The translations under genes were made by a program, and so were the position numbers. Below, piece by piece: positions 1 to 6,188 of a DNA stretch of 17,364 bases. The notes beneath the pieces are model-generated. The model saw nothing but the letters and a program-made list of their open reading frames with translations, searched no databases and was not told where the DNA came from. Position 1 is the stretch's first letter. Each line of letters starts with the position of its first letter. The DNA comes from JAPLYB01 sp964500015. Lineage in GTDB: Archaea > Nanobdellota > Nanobdellia > Pacearchaeales > UBA284. The stretch spans positions 1-17,364 of the forward strand of contig CAZCMN010000020.1 of the NCBI GenBank assembly GCA_964500015.1, given 5' to 3'.

Positions 1-1
1 A

Positions 2-556
2 GACACTTTAGTCTCTAAAAAAGAACTTTTTGATAAATTTGAATCAATATATGGGCAATGCGGGATGAACAGATTCGCAGTTGTTTCTTTATTTGAGATG
101 GAGTCTAATCTTGGAAATTTGAAAGGAAACCATTCTGTATTTAATGCATATGTTTCAGAATATTTGGATGATAAAGCTAAAGAAACAAGGAGAGAATGGT
201 TTTATGATTTATTAAAAATCTTAATTAGAAAATGGCCTGAAATACAACAAAACACAGGATTAGAAAATATATTTGATCTTAAAGGATCTTGGGCAGGAGC
301 ATTTGGGCCAATGCAAATTATGACTGATGAATATGAAGAAGATTTTATAGACTTTAATGGAGATGGAAAGAAAAATCCTCTTGATCTGGAAGACTGCATT
401 GGAAGTATAGTTAAAGTTCTAGTTCGCAAAGGTTTAAAGAAAAATGGAATAAGAAGCGCACTCCATAGATATAACCCTGCTGGAGGTTATGCTGAATCCA
501 TAATAGAACATGCTAGGCAATTAGAAGAGAAATATACCCTCCTAGCTTATAGATAA
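2..556 (+). CDS. MltB-like lytic transglycosylase (5' end outside window)
   Basis: The reading frame is open from base 2, so the gene enters from the left edge and the ATG at 65 is internal. The 184 visible residues resemble the MltB/SLT_2 family, which cleaves the MurNAc-GlcNAc bond of murein. Visible signatures are VVSLFEMESNLG...G...VFNAY, matching the family's V.GVET.YG..TG...V.DAL with the catalytic Glu in MES (codon about 101-103), then GSWAGAFGPMQIM (substrate groove motif), then DFNGDGKKNPLDLEDCIGSIVKVL and RYNPAGGYA near the C-terminus. Any signal peptide would lie outside the window. The following tRNA is on the same strand. Archaea are not known to make murein, so the likely target is bacterial cell wall; that is inference. 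A pseudogene is unlikely because all motifs are intact in one frame. Confidence 0.8.
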   Translation, partial: DTLVSKKELFDKFESIYGQCGMNRFAVVSLFEMESNLGNLKGNHSVFNAYVSEYLDDKAKETRREWFYDLLKILIRKWPEIQQNTGLENIFDLKGSWAGAFGPMQIMTDEYEEDFIDFNGDGKKNPLDLEDCIGSIVKVLVRKGLKKNGIRSALHRYNPAGGYAESIIEHARQLEEKYTLLAYR

Positions 557-571
557 AAGAGGGTGAAGATA

Positions 572-587
572 AATGAGCCTGCTGGGA
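572..587. repeat. 16-bp inverted copy of the tRNA 3' end
   Basis: The sequence aatgagcctgctggga at 572-587 is the exact reverse complement of 735-750, which covers the last T-loop base, the 3' strand of the T-stem, the acceptor 3' strand, position 73 and two flanking bases. It lies between the transglycosylase stop codon and the tRNA TATA box, so the tRNA's own transcript would not include it but read-through from the upstream gene would. Confidence 0.9.
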
Positions 588-597
588 ACCATAAAAA

Positions 598-608
598 CTT
601 TTATAAAC
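598..608 (+). promoter_or_regulatory. TATA box for tRNA-Ile
   Basis: The sequence cttttataaac is a good archaeal TATA element. It predicts a start near 628, about 8 nt before the mature tRNA 5' end, which fits a short RNase P-processed leader. Confidence 0.55.
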
Positions 609-635
609 AAAAATAGCGAGCTAATCTATGGATGT

Positions 636-748
636 GAGCCTGTAGCTCAGCCTGACTAGAGCAACGGTCTTATAAGACCACAATCTATTTTGGATTGGTA
701 TGTTCTAAAGAAAGCCGTAGGTCCTGGGTTTAAATCCCAGCAGGCTCA
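636..748 (+). tRNA. tRNA-Ile(UAU) with intron at 37/38
   Basis: All arms can be placed. The acceptor pairs 636-642 with 741-747, and the D-stem pairs GCTC 645-648 with GAGC 659-662. The anticodon stem is ACGGT 664-668 with GCCGT 714-718 (one U-G at the loop). The variable region is 719-723, and the T-stem CTGGG 724-728 pairs with CCCAG 736-740. After removing 675-712 the loop is CTTATAA, giving anticodon UAU (671-673) for the Ile codon AUA. Position 73 is A (748), as in tRNA-Ile. CCA is not encoded, so it must be added; a CCA-adding enzyme gene lies at 8792. Most archaea read AUA with an agmatidine-modified CAU anticodon, so a directly encoded UAU is notable. The D-loop has A at position 19 and the T-loop U at 56, replacing the near-universal G19-C56. 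Confidence 0.85.
675..712 (+). other. tRNA intron (38 nt)
   Basis: The intron is placed between positions 37 and 38, the commonest archaeal site; runs of A leave a one-base ambiguity that does not change the mature loop. It contains a hairpin, CAATC 681-685 with GATTG 693-697. CTT 669-671 of the exon can pair with AAG 708-710, giving three of the four central pairs expected in a bulge-helix-bulge motif, with A672/A707 mismatched. The splice motif therefore looks relaxed rather than canonical. Confidence 0.7.
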
Positions 749-758
749 TTCCATCCTA

Positions 759-764
759 TTTTTT
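759..764 (+). terminator. oligo-T terminator after the tRNA
   Basis: A run of six T residues begins 11 nt after position 73 of the tRNA. Archaeal transcription stops at such oligo-T tracts. It directly abuts the stop codon of the convergent gene at 765. Confidence 0.5.
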
Positions 765-1247
765 CTAGTCTTTTGTTTTAACAAAATGATGAAGAGAAGT
801 TTTTCGAGGCTTTTCTGAAAGTTGTCTTTGCATCATTTGTATCCTATCTAGTGAATGGACAAATCCTTCTAAATTTGCTTTATGATGCAATACTTCTACT
901 AAACCAGAAATCATTCCTAAATCTAGATTTGCTCTTAAATCACCCTGTTGCAAAGAAAGATTTGTTTCCTCGCCAATCTTTCTATTTAAGCTATCAAGAA
1001 TAAGTTGCATTGCAACTTCAGAAGCTGAGTAATATGAATGAAGATCTTCAGATACTTGCCTTGGAAATCTGCTAATAGAAGAAGAATAAATATAAAAAAC
1101 AGGTTTTCTTTGCTCAAGAAGTTTATAACCATCTGTTCTGTTTGTTAAAGTGACGGATAATTCACTTGGCGCTGGGTGCAATTTTTTAAAATCTTCTTGC
1201 TTAAATAACTCTGCAGGAATAATCCTAATTTGGCCATATCTTTCCAT
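765..1247 (-). CDS. Unknown protein, 160 aa
   Basis: I do not recognise this protein. It has no obvious signal peptide or membrane segment. The N-terminal half (residues 1-55) looks beta-rich (YGQIRIIP, LSVTLTNR, KPVFYIYSSS). The rest is rich in predicted helix, with residues 64-100 (SEDLHSYYSASEVAMQLILDSLNRKIGEE) the clearest stretch, and a basic tail. The ATG at 1247 is supported by a TATA-like CTTTAAATAATT about 26 nt upstream, so the message is probably leaderless. The gene converges on the tRNA, and its stop directly follows the tRNA terminator. A coding role is supported by length, a clean start and the promoter, not by any family match. Confidence 0.6.
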   Translation of the reverse strand: MERYGQIRIIPAELFKQEDFKKLHPAPSELSVTLTNRTDGYKLLEQRKPVFYIYSSSISRFPRQVSEDLHSYYSASEVAMQLILDSLNRKIGEETNLSLQQGDLRANLDLGMISGLVEVLHHKANLEGFVHSLDRIQMMQRQLSEKPRKTSLHHFVKTKD

Positions 1248-1266
1248 AGAGAAATTATTTAAGGTG

Positions 1267-1278
1267 AATTATTTAAAG
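1267..1278 (-). promoter_or_regulatory. TATA box for the 160-aa gene
   Basis: Read on the minus strand the sequence is CTTTAAATAATT, centred about 26 nt before the ATG at 1247. This spacing implies leaderless transcription. Confidence 0.5.
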
Positions 1279-1300
1279 ACTGTTGTAATAGAATGATTAA

Positions 1301-1343
1301 TTTAAATTCCCCAAGTCGCTTTCTGTTTTCTCTTATTTTATCC
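1301..1343 (-). repeat. Relict second copy of the infB 3' end
   Basis: On the minus strand, codons from 1334 down to 1302 read K R K Q K A T W G I stop, almost identical to the true infB end at 1831-1799 (K R K T K A T W G I stop). Similarity continues upstream as GATAAAA. Among the ten codons, three differences are synonymous (AAA/AAG, GCA/GCG, ATC/ATT) and one codon differs in residue (ACA/CAG). The relict overlaps the last codons of the nucleotidyltransferase gene in another frame, so that gene is bracketed by two copies of the infB terminus, about 500 bp apart and in the same orientation. Confidence 0.8.
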
Positions 1344-1797
1344 TTTTTTGTATATAACTTAGATAAGTCTTATCTTTTGACCTAAAATATTTAAAACAAA
1401 AATCTAAAATCAATTGACATTCTCTTTTTATCTTTTCCTTTTGATTATATTTACCCTCACTGTACATTTTCGTAAATTTTTTATCTATCTTGTCTGTGTA
1501 AACTCCTTTTATTACTTGGATATTTTTTGGGGGGTGAATTTTTTTGCCAGGATTATATTTACAAAAATAAACTGAAATTAAAACAATTTTGTTTTTTAAG
1601 AAAATAAGTTCATAATGGGGCTTTTTAATTTTTCTTCCATGTACTTCTAAGTCTATATCTGAATAATTCTTAATAGTTCTGTGTGCTGTTGAACCAGAAA
1701 TAAAAATCAAATCATCTTCAACAAATTTGTTTTTTAGATAATTAAATATATCAGAGTTTTTGTTGAACTTCTTAATCTCTTTTTCTTTGTTTTTCAT
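1333..1797 (-). CDS. Small nucleotidyltransferase-fold protein, 154 aa
   Basis: Residues 34-52 (SGSTAHRTIKNYSDIDLEV) carry the Pol-beta superfamily nucleotidyltransferase signature: G35-S36, then D47 and D49 as the metal-binding DxD. The third carboxylate usually sits on a following strand; the candidate strand HYELIFLKNKIVLISVYF shows no clear Asp there, so activity is uncertain. The C-terminal half is strongly basic and probably helical. The gene starts 1 nt after the infB stop (TAA-A-ATG), so it is probably translated from the infB message. Minimal nucleotidyltransferases often act as antitoxins paired with HEPN proteins, but no HEPN partner is visible here. The flanking infB repeats suggest it arrived by insertion at the infB 3' end. 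Confidence 0.7.
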   Translation of the reverse strand: MKNKEKEIKKFNKNSDIFNYLKNKFVEDDLIFISGSTAHRTIKNYSDIDLEVHGRKIKKPHYELIFLKNKIVLISVYFCKYNPGKKIHPPKNIQVIKGVYTDKIDKKFTKMYSEGKYNQKEKIKRECQLILDFCFKYFRSKDKTYLSYIQKRIK

Positions 1798-1798
1798 T

Positions 1799-3529
1799 TT
1801 AGATTCCCCAAGTTGCTTTTGTTTTTCTTTTTATCTCAACTATCTCCTGCAATAAGGAAAGCTCATCAGAATTAAGATATTTCTTGTTTTCTTTGAGTTT
1901 TAAAAATTCTTCAGCTTTCAATGAACTATAGAGAAAATCATCTTCTTTAATCTGTCTTCCGTAGGTAACACTTGGCAGAGAGATTGCAACTTCCATCCCA
2001 GGTGTTGCTTGGGGGATACTTTTATTTTCATGCTGAATGTTTTTTACTCTGTCAATTTCTTCATTATTCTTATTGATAAGTAAAACATTTGGTCTTAGAA
2101 TTCCAGCTTCAACTCTTATTCCAAAAACAGCTGGTTTGCTCTGTCTAAAACAACAGTTTTTTAAAAGTTTAATTTTAACAGGCCAAGTTAGATTAAGCAA
2201 CTTTTTTCTTTCTATTTCAAGTGCTTTTTCTTTTGTGTATTTTTGTAAGTCTTCTATGATGTGATAGACAACCTCTTGTTGTATTACTTTAACTTCTTTA
2301 TCTGAGCTTGATTCATCTTCTATATTAAATCCAACAACAACTTTATTCAAGTCTGAAAAAGACTTGGCAATAGATATGTCAGATTGAGTTATATTTCCAA
2401 TAGATGCTCTTGCTATTTTAAAACCAGCTTTTCTTAATAATAACAACAAAGCTTCTAAGGAACCTAAGGAATCTGCTTTAGCTATTATCCCTTCTTTATC
2501 TGTTTTAATAGATGATGAAACTTCTTTTTGAATCTCTTGTTTTACCTTTTCAACATCCTGATTTTCTTTTAAAACTACAAAAGGCATTCCTGGAACAAGT
2601 TTATCCATCTCATCAGAAGGAAATTGCAGTTTTATTCCAGAAGCAGCTGAGACTTCATCAACTAAAGCATAGCCTTTTCCTAGAGCTTGGACTTGAAATA
2701 AAGCTCTTATTTTTGTGTCAACTGCCTTGTCTAGCGTGGCAATGATTAAAGTATCTGATTTTTTTAAGATTCCATCATAAAGAATAGCCTCACAATAAGT
2801 TATTTTTTCTTTTTTTATTTCTAAGATAGTGCCTTTTGCTTCTTTTCCTAGTTTAAGTTTTTTATTCAGAAATTTTTGAGATAAACCTGCAAGCATAGCT
2901 AAAAGTTCTGGAATTCCTTGTTTTGTTTTTGCTGAACAAGGAATCAGGGCTAGTTGTTTTTCGAATTTTGTTATTCTGAAGAATATATCAGAATCAAAAC
3001 CATAGGCATTTAATTGTTCAATTATTTTGTAAAGTTTTTTATCAAAATCTTGTTTAGCATAATCAGATTGTTTTTCAATATTTTCTTGCAAATCTTGAGA
3101 AATATTATGCCAGCCAGAAATAGCATCTATTTTGTTTAGGGCAACTATAAAAGGAACTTTTGAATTTTTCAGGATTTCAATTGTTTCTCTTGTTTGTTCT
3201 TTTAACCCTTCATTTATGTCTATGACAAGAATAGCTAAATCAGCTAAACTACCCCCTATTTTTCTTAGATTAGAGAATGCTGCATGTCCTGGAGTATCAA
3301 TAAAAAGAAAACCAGGAATTTCTAGTTTTATTTTAAATTTTTCAAGAACCTTGGGACATTTCTCTTGAATAATGCAACAAGGAACATTTGTAAAAGAGAT
3401 TTTTTGTGTGATAAGGCCAGCTTCTTTGGAAGCTACACAAGTTCCCCTTATACTATCAAGTAGGGTTGTCTTGCCATGGTCAACATGGCCTGCTACTGTA
3501 ACTATTGGTGATTTGATTAAATCTGCCAT
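1799..3529 (-). CDS. infB: Translation initiation factor aIF5B (IF2 family GTPase)
   Basis: This is the archaeal ribosome subunit-joining GTPase. The 576-aa protein begins directly with the G domain: G1 GHVDHGKT at 14-21, G3 DTPGH at 78-82, G4 NKID at 132-135 and G5 SAK at 199-201. Domains II to IV follow (GTILEIK near 233, the IGNITQSDIS domain III region, and PVKIKLL...FGIRVEAGILRPN for domain IV), ending in TWGI. It lacks the long bacterial IF2 N-terminal extension, which marks it as archaeal. The switch I segment reads EAGLITQKIS, whereas the family usually has EAGGITQHIG. A TATA-like element about 25 nt before the ATG suggests a leaderless transcript. The nucleotidyltransferase gene follows after 1 nt. 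Confidence 0.95.
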   Translation of the reverse strand: MADLIKSPIVTVAGHVDHGKTTLLDSIRGTCVASKEAGLITQKISFTNVPCCIIQEKCPKVLEKFKIKLEIPGFLFIDTPGHAAFSNLRKIGGSLADLAILVIDINEGLKEQTRETIEILKNSKVPFIVALNKIDAISGWHNISQDLQENIEKQSDYAKQDFDKKLYKIIEQLNAYGFDSDIFFRITKFEKQLALIPCSAKTKQGIPELLAMLAGLSQKFLNKKLKLGKEAKGTILEIKKEKITYCEAILYDGILKKSDTLIIATLDKAVDTKIRALFQVQALGKGYALVDEVSAASGIKLQFPSDEMDKLVPGMPFVVLKENQDVEKVKQEIQKEVSSSIKTDKEGIIAKADSLGSLEALLLLLRKAGFKIARASIGNITQSDISIAKSFSDLNKVVVGFNIEDESSSDKEVKVIQQEVVYHIIEDLQKYTKEKALEIERKKLLNLTWPVKIKLLKNCCFRQSKPAVFGIRVEAGILRPNVLLINKNNEEIDRVKNIQHENKSIPQATPGMEVAISLPSVTYGRQIKEDDFLYSSLKAEEFLKLKENKKYLNSDELSLLQEIVEIKRKTKATWGI

Positions 3530-3550
3530 ATTTTATTAAGAAAAAAGATG

Positions 3551-3557
3551 TTAAAAG
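3551..3557 (-). promoter_or_regulatory. TATA-like element for infB
   Basis: On the minus strand the sequence is CTTTTAA, centred about 25 nt before the infB ATG at 3529. It is a weaker match than the other TATA elements in the window. Confidence 0.35.
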
Positions 3558-3587
3558 CTTTATGCTCTTTGTCTTGTCTTATCTTGT

Positions 3588-4292
3588 TTAACTAAAGAAA
3601 CTCTTTCCTTTTTTATAAACTTGCCTTGCATTATGAATCCTTGCTGGATACCTGGTTACTTTTGTATTTGAAAAAACTTTCTTATTTTTGAAAATATTTG
3701 GCCCGCAATTATATGCAACCAGGGCTGAATCTGCACTCTGGAATCTAGAGAAATGTTTAGAAAGATACTCTGTTCCTATACGGATATTGATTTCTGGATT
3801 TTCTAAATCAGCTTCAGTTACATTTGGGTCAATGAGCCTTGCTGTTGACAATTTCAATTGCATAAGCCCTATTTCTCCATCTTTCCCTCTTGCTTTTGGA
3901 TTAAAAGAGCTTTCAGTATATATCATTCCTTTTATTAGATGGAAATCAAAGTCATTTTTAGAACAGTATTTTTCTATAAGATCATCATACTGATAATCCT
4001 TTCTTTTATCTTTTTGGGCCTGAACATGAATTGGTGGAGAGCAGAGAACCTGCAGGCTATTCTTGGGAAGAATAACTTCAGTTTGGAGTGTTCTGTTCTC
4101 TAGCGAAGAAAGGGGTTGAGAAACAGGAGATGGAGAAGAATGCCTTGTATATTTTGAAGAAAGAATTGGAACAGATGCCCCAATTGAGCCCAGGGCTAGC
4201 AAGATTGCGGCAGCCAAGACATATCTGCTAGATGCTCTTTTATTTTTCCTTTGCAATTCATATTTTGATTCAAGATTTTTGAATAAATACAT
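3588..4292 (-). CDS. SLT-type lytic transglycosylase with N-terminal anchor
   Basis: This 234-aa protein has a basic N-terminus, a single hydrophobic segment (about residues 24-44), a Ser/Pro-rich linker (50-70), and a C-terminal SLT/goose-lysozyme-type domain (about 100-225). The SLT motifs are IKGMIYTESSFNPKA with the catalytic Glu at residue 127, GEIGLMQL at 139-146, NPEINIRIGTEYL at 165-177 and ALVAYNCGP at 190-198. Positive charges before the membrane segment predict that the catalytic domain faces outward, either anchored or released. The family cleaves murein glycan strands, which archaea do not make; attack on bacterial walls or on an unusual envelope glycan is inference. The gene sits between infB and a MEMO-family gene on the same strand, with its own likely promoter in the 99-bp gap upstream. 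Confidence 0.85.
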   Translation of the reverse strand: MYLFKNLESKYELQRKNKRASSRYVLAAAILLALGSIGASVPILSSKYTRHSSPSPVSQPLSSLENRTLQTEVILPKNSLQVLCSPPIHVQAQKDKRKDYQYDDLIEKYCSKNDFDFHLIKGMIYTESSFNPKARGKDGEIGLMQLKLSTARLIDPNVTEADLENPEINIRIGTEYLSKHFSRFQSADSALVAYNCGPNIFKNKKVFSNTKVTRYPARIHNARQVYKKGKSFFS

Positions 4293-4330
4293 TTTTGTTT
4301 TTTTGCATATTTCTGATTTAGGATAGTTAT

Positions 4331-4360
4331 CATATAAGAAGCAAAAATGACTTTTAAACC
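4331..4360 (-). promoter_or_regulatory. Possible promoter of the SLT gene
   Basis: Two TATA-like elements lie in the 99-bp gap, read on the minus strand: GGTTTAAAAG (4351-4360) and TTCTTATATG (4331-4340). Either would give a 5' leader of about 20-40 nt, unlike the leaderless pattern elsewhere. I cannot choose between them. Confidence 0.3.
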
Positions 4361-4391
4361 TTTCTATTTTGTAACTATTTCATAGTAACAA

Positions 4392-5294
4392 CTATTGAAT
4401 CACAAGAGAAGCATATCCTACTGAATTTTCATAATCTTGAATAATGTCTCCAGAAGAATAATACTTCAGTAATTGACAGGTTTTTGCTCCTAATAGTTTT
4501 GAAGTTTCAATTGCAATTGTTATTGTTGATAATCCACAAATAGTTGATTTTTTCGCTTGTGTGAAAAAAGCTTTTGAGTTAAGTTGTGTTATTTGGTCAA
4601 TTACCTGTTTATCAAATTTGTATAAATTCTTTTTTGTTTCTTGATTTAGGGGAAAAGGAACAAAATCATAATTGGGGCCATAATGGGTAAAATCGCTAGA
4701 AGCTATTATAACAAACTGCAAATTAGGGTTTTTCTTTTCTTGTTTTTTTATTAATTCAGAAAGAGATTTTGCAAATGTGTCTAGTTTTTTGTAATCCTGA
4801 GTTGAGCAAACAATGGGAATAATCATAAATTTTTTAAAAATATACTGCAAGAAAGGAAGCTGGACTTCTATTGAATGTTCTTGTTCATGAGCTGATTCAT
4901 CGTGTTTTACTAGTTTTTCTTGATTTATCAATTCTTGAGAAAATTCTGAATGATTTATTACTGGCCCTAAAGGGGTTTGAAAATCTTCTAAGGAGACAGA
5001 AAAATCTGCATTTGATTGTCTAGTATGATTTGGGCCTAGGATAATAAAAGTTGTGTCTTTTTTTGGATCTAGTTTAACAAGTTCTGCATAAGCATGGCTT
5101 GCACAGTAACCTGAAAAAGCATATCCTGCATGGGGAACAATAATTGAGAAAATCCTTTGGATATTTTTCTTATTTTTAGATTTTAGAGAATTTATTCCTG
5201 CCCCAAACTTATATTTAAAACAAGACTCGATTTGTCTTTTTAATGATTCTTTGTCTTTTTCATAAAAACTTCCAGATACAACTGCCCCTCTCAT
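4392..5294 (-). CDS. MEMO1-family protein (AmmeMemoRadiSam system protein B type)
   Basis: The 300-aa length and the motifs fit the MEMO family. They are PHAGYAFSG (H55), ILGPNHT (H90), HEQEHSIEVQLPFLQ (137-150), SSDFTHYG (D201, H204) and ICGLSTI (C253), which together form the usual metal-binding pocket with the conserved Cys. MEMO proteins resemble extradiol dioxygenases. In archaea they are often neighbours of AMMECR1 and a radical SAM enzyme, but neither is seen here, so the reaction is unknown. A strong TATA element about 23 nt before the ATG suggests leaderless transcription. No signal peptide is present, so it is cytoplasmic. Family assignment is firm; function is not. Confidence 0.92.
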   Translation of the reverse strand: MRGAVVSGSFYEKDKESLKRQIESCFKYKFGAGINSLKSKNKKNIQRIFSIIVPHAGYAFSGYCASHAYAELVKLDPKKDTTFIILGPNHTRQSNADFSVSLEDFQTPLGPVINHSEFSQELINQEKLVKHDESAHEQEHSIEVQLPFLQYIFKKFMIIPIVCSTQDYKKLDTFAKSLSELIKKQEKKNPNLQFVIIASSDFTHYGPNYDFVPFPLNQETKKNLYKFDKQVIDQITQLNSKAFFTQAKKSTICGLSTITIAIETSKLLGAKTCQLLKYYSSGDIIQDYENSVGYASLVIQ

Positions 5295-5310
5295 AGATAT
5301 CTATCTTTTT

Positions 5311-5322
5311 CTTATATTTAAA
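5311..5322 (-). promoter_or_regulatory. TATA box for the MEMO gene
   Basis: On the minus strand the sequence is TTTAAATATAAG, centred about 23 nt before the ATG at 5294, giving an essentially leaderless message. Confidence 0.55.
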
Positions 5323-5383
5323 TTTGCTTTTTTTACTAAAATCCAGTGAAGTCTGGTCCACTAAGGAATCCGTGATTAAGGTA

Positions 5384-6040
5384 CTAGCGTCGGAGAGGTG
5401 TTCTTGGACTTTCTTGAATTCCTCTACTTACCAAATATGCTTGATACATTCTTGATTGACTCAAAGAGGGAAATGTGTCTAATCCCAAGAAAAGATCTTT
5501 ATAAAAAATTGTTTCTTCTTTATTTGACCCAACCCCCAGAGGATTTTTTCCGCTTATTGTAATAGAACCATTATTTGGCCTTAAACAGAGCATAGGTAGT
5601 AAAATTTTTTTAGCAGTAGGCATGAAGCGAGCCTTCCCATCGAAGGCAGGGATTGTTGGTGGTTTTTGATGCCATTCAGCTAACACTTGCTCAAGACAAC
5701 CTAAAACGATTTTAGGGTCTCTTTCTAAACCGGAACAAGCAGTAGGATCAAAACGAGGCAGGAGATAATAGCCTTGCCCCTTAATCATTTGTTCTGGAGT
5801 TGTAATTTGTCCTGCTAAAACAATTTCTTCTTTTGATAAACCAGTACCAGGATATAAAGCCCAATGCTTTCCTACCAATACCTGAAGTATTTCGCTAGCA
5901 ACCTTTTCACTAAATCTATCATATGTCCAATCGTAGTTTTTATGCGGCCGGGGCTCAGCTTTATTCCTAAGATGGCGTCTTGCCTTTCCGCGACCCTCTT
6001 CCTCAGGGACATAATAAGAATCAAGTGTATCTGTTGCCAT
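5384..6040 (-). CDS. Unknown protein, 218 aa
   Basis: I do not recognise this protein. The first 35 residues are charged and probably unstructured (EEEGRGKARRHLRNKAEPRPHK). A compact region follows, with WTYDRFSEKVASEILQVLVGKHWALYPG (about 38-65) and LAGQITTPEQMIKGQGYYLLPRFDP, then a Cys-containing helix (GLERDPKIVLGCLEQVLAEW). There is no membrane segment or signal peptide. It is richer in Pro and Gly than its neighbours. The ATG at 6040 is supported by a TATA element about 26 nt upstream, and the 148-bp region before it is shared with a divergent gene. Another open frame at 5872-6186 on the same strand overlaps it and has no support. Confidence 0.6.
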   Translation of the reverse strand: MATDTLDSYYVPEEEGRGKARRHLRNKAEPRPHKNYDWTYDRFSEKVASEILQVLVGKHWALYPGTGLSKEEIVLAGQITTPEQMIKGQGYYLLPRFDPTACSGLERDPKIVLGCLEQVLAEWHQKPPTIPAFDGKARFMPTAKKILLPMLCLRPNNGSITISGKNPLGVGSNKEETIFYKDLFLGLDTFPSLSQSRMYQAYLVSRGIQESPRTPLRR

Positions 6041-6060
6041 AAATAGAAGTAGGTTTGATG

Positions 6061-6070
6061 ATTTTTAAGT
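6061..6070 (-). promoter_or_regulatory. TATA box for the 218-aa gene
   Basis: On the minus strand the sequence is ACTTAAAAAT, centred about 26 nt before the ATG at 6040. It is part of a divergent promoter region with the box at 6159-6170. Confidence 0.45.
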
Positions 6071-6158
6071 TTTATTGTCCTAAATGGGTTAATCTTATTT
6101 ATAATTAAAATGAAACATTTATAAAACAAATTTGCCTTTTTCAATATACTATATTTGT

Positions 6159-6170
6159 CTATATATAATC
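6159..6170 (+). promoter_or_regulatory. TATA box for the AI-2E / AMP phosphorylase / CCA operon
   Basis: The sequence ctatatataatc is centred about 24 nt before the ATG at 6189, predicting a leaderless first gene for the three-gene operon. Confidence 0.55.
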
Positions 6171-6188
6171 TAAGAATATAATACAAAA

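Noticed and set aside
573..659. 28-codon open frame (MSLLGTIKTF...) with GAGGGTGA before its ATG
   Set aside because: It runs into the tRNA 5' half and ends inside the D-loop, and its first codons are the inverted tRNA copy; no independent support for a protein.
664..679. Reading the tRNA without an intron, using the self-complementary stem GGTCT/AGACC, or as a long-variable-arm Leu/Ser tRNA
   Set aside because: The anticodon loop would be 4 or 6 nt and the variable region over 40 nt; the intron model gives a standard 7-nt loop and 5-nt variable region.
5872..6186. 104-aa open frame on the minus strand
   Set aside because: It overlaps most of the start of the 218-aa gene in another frame, crosses both divergent promoters and has AT-rich, low-complexity residues.
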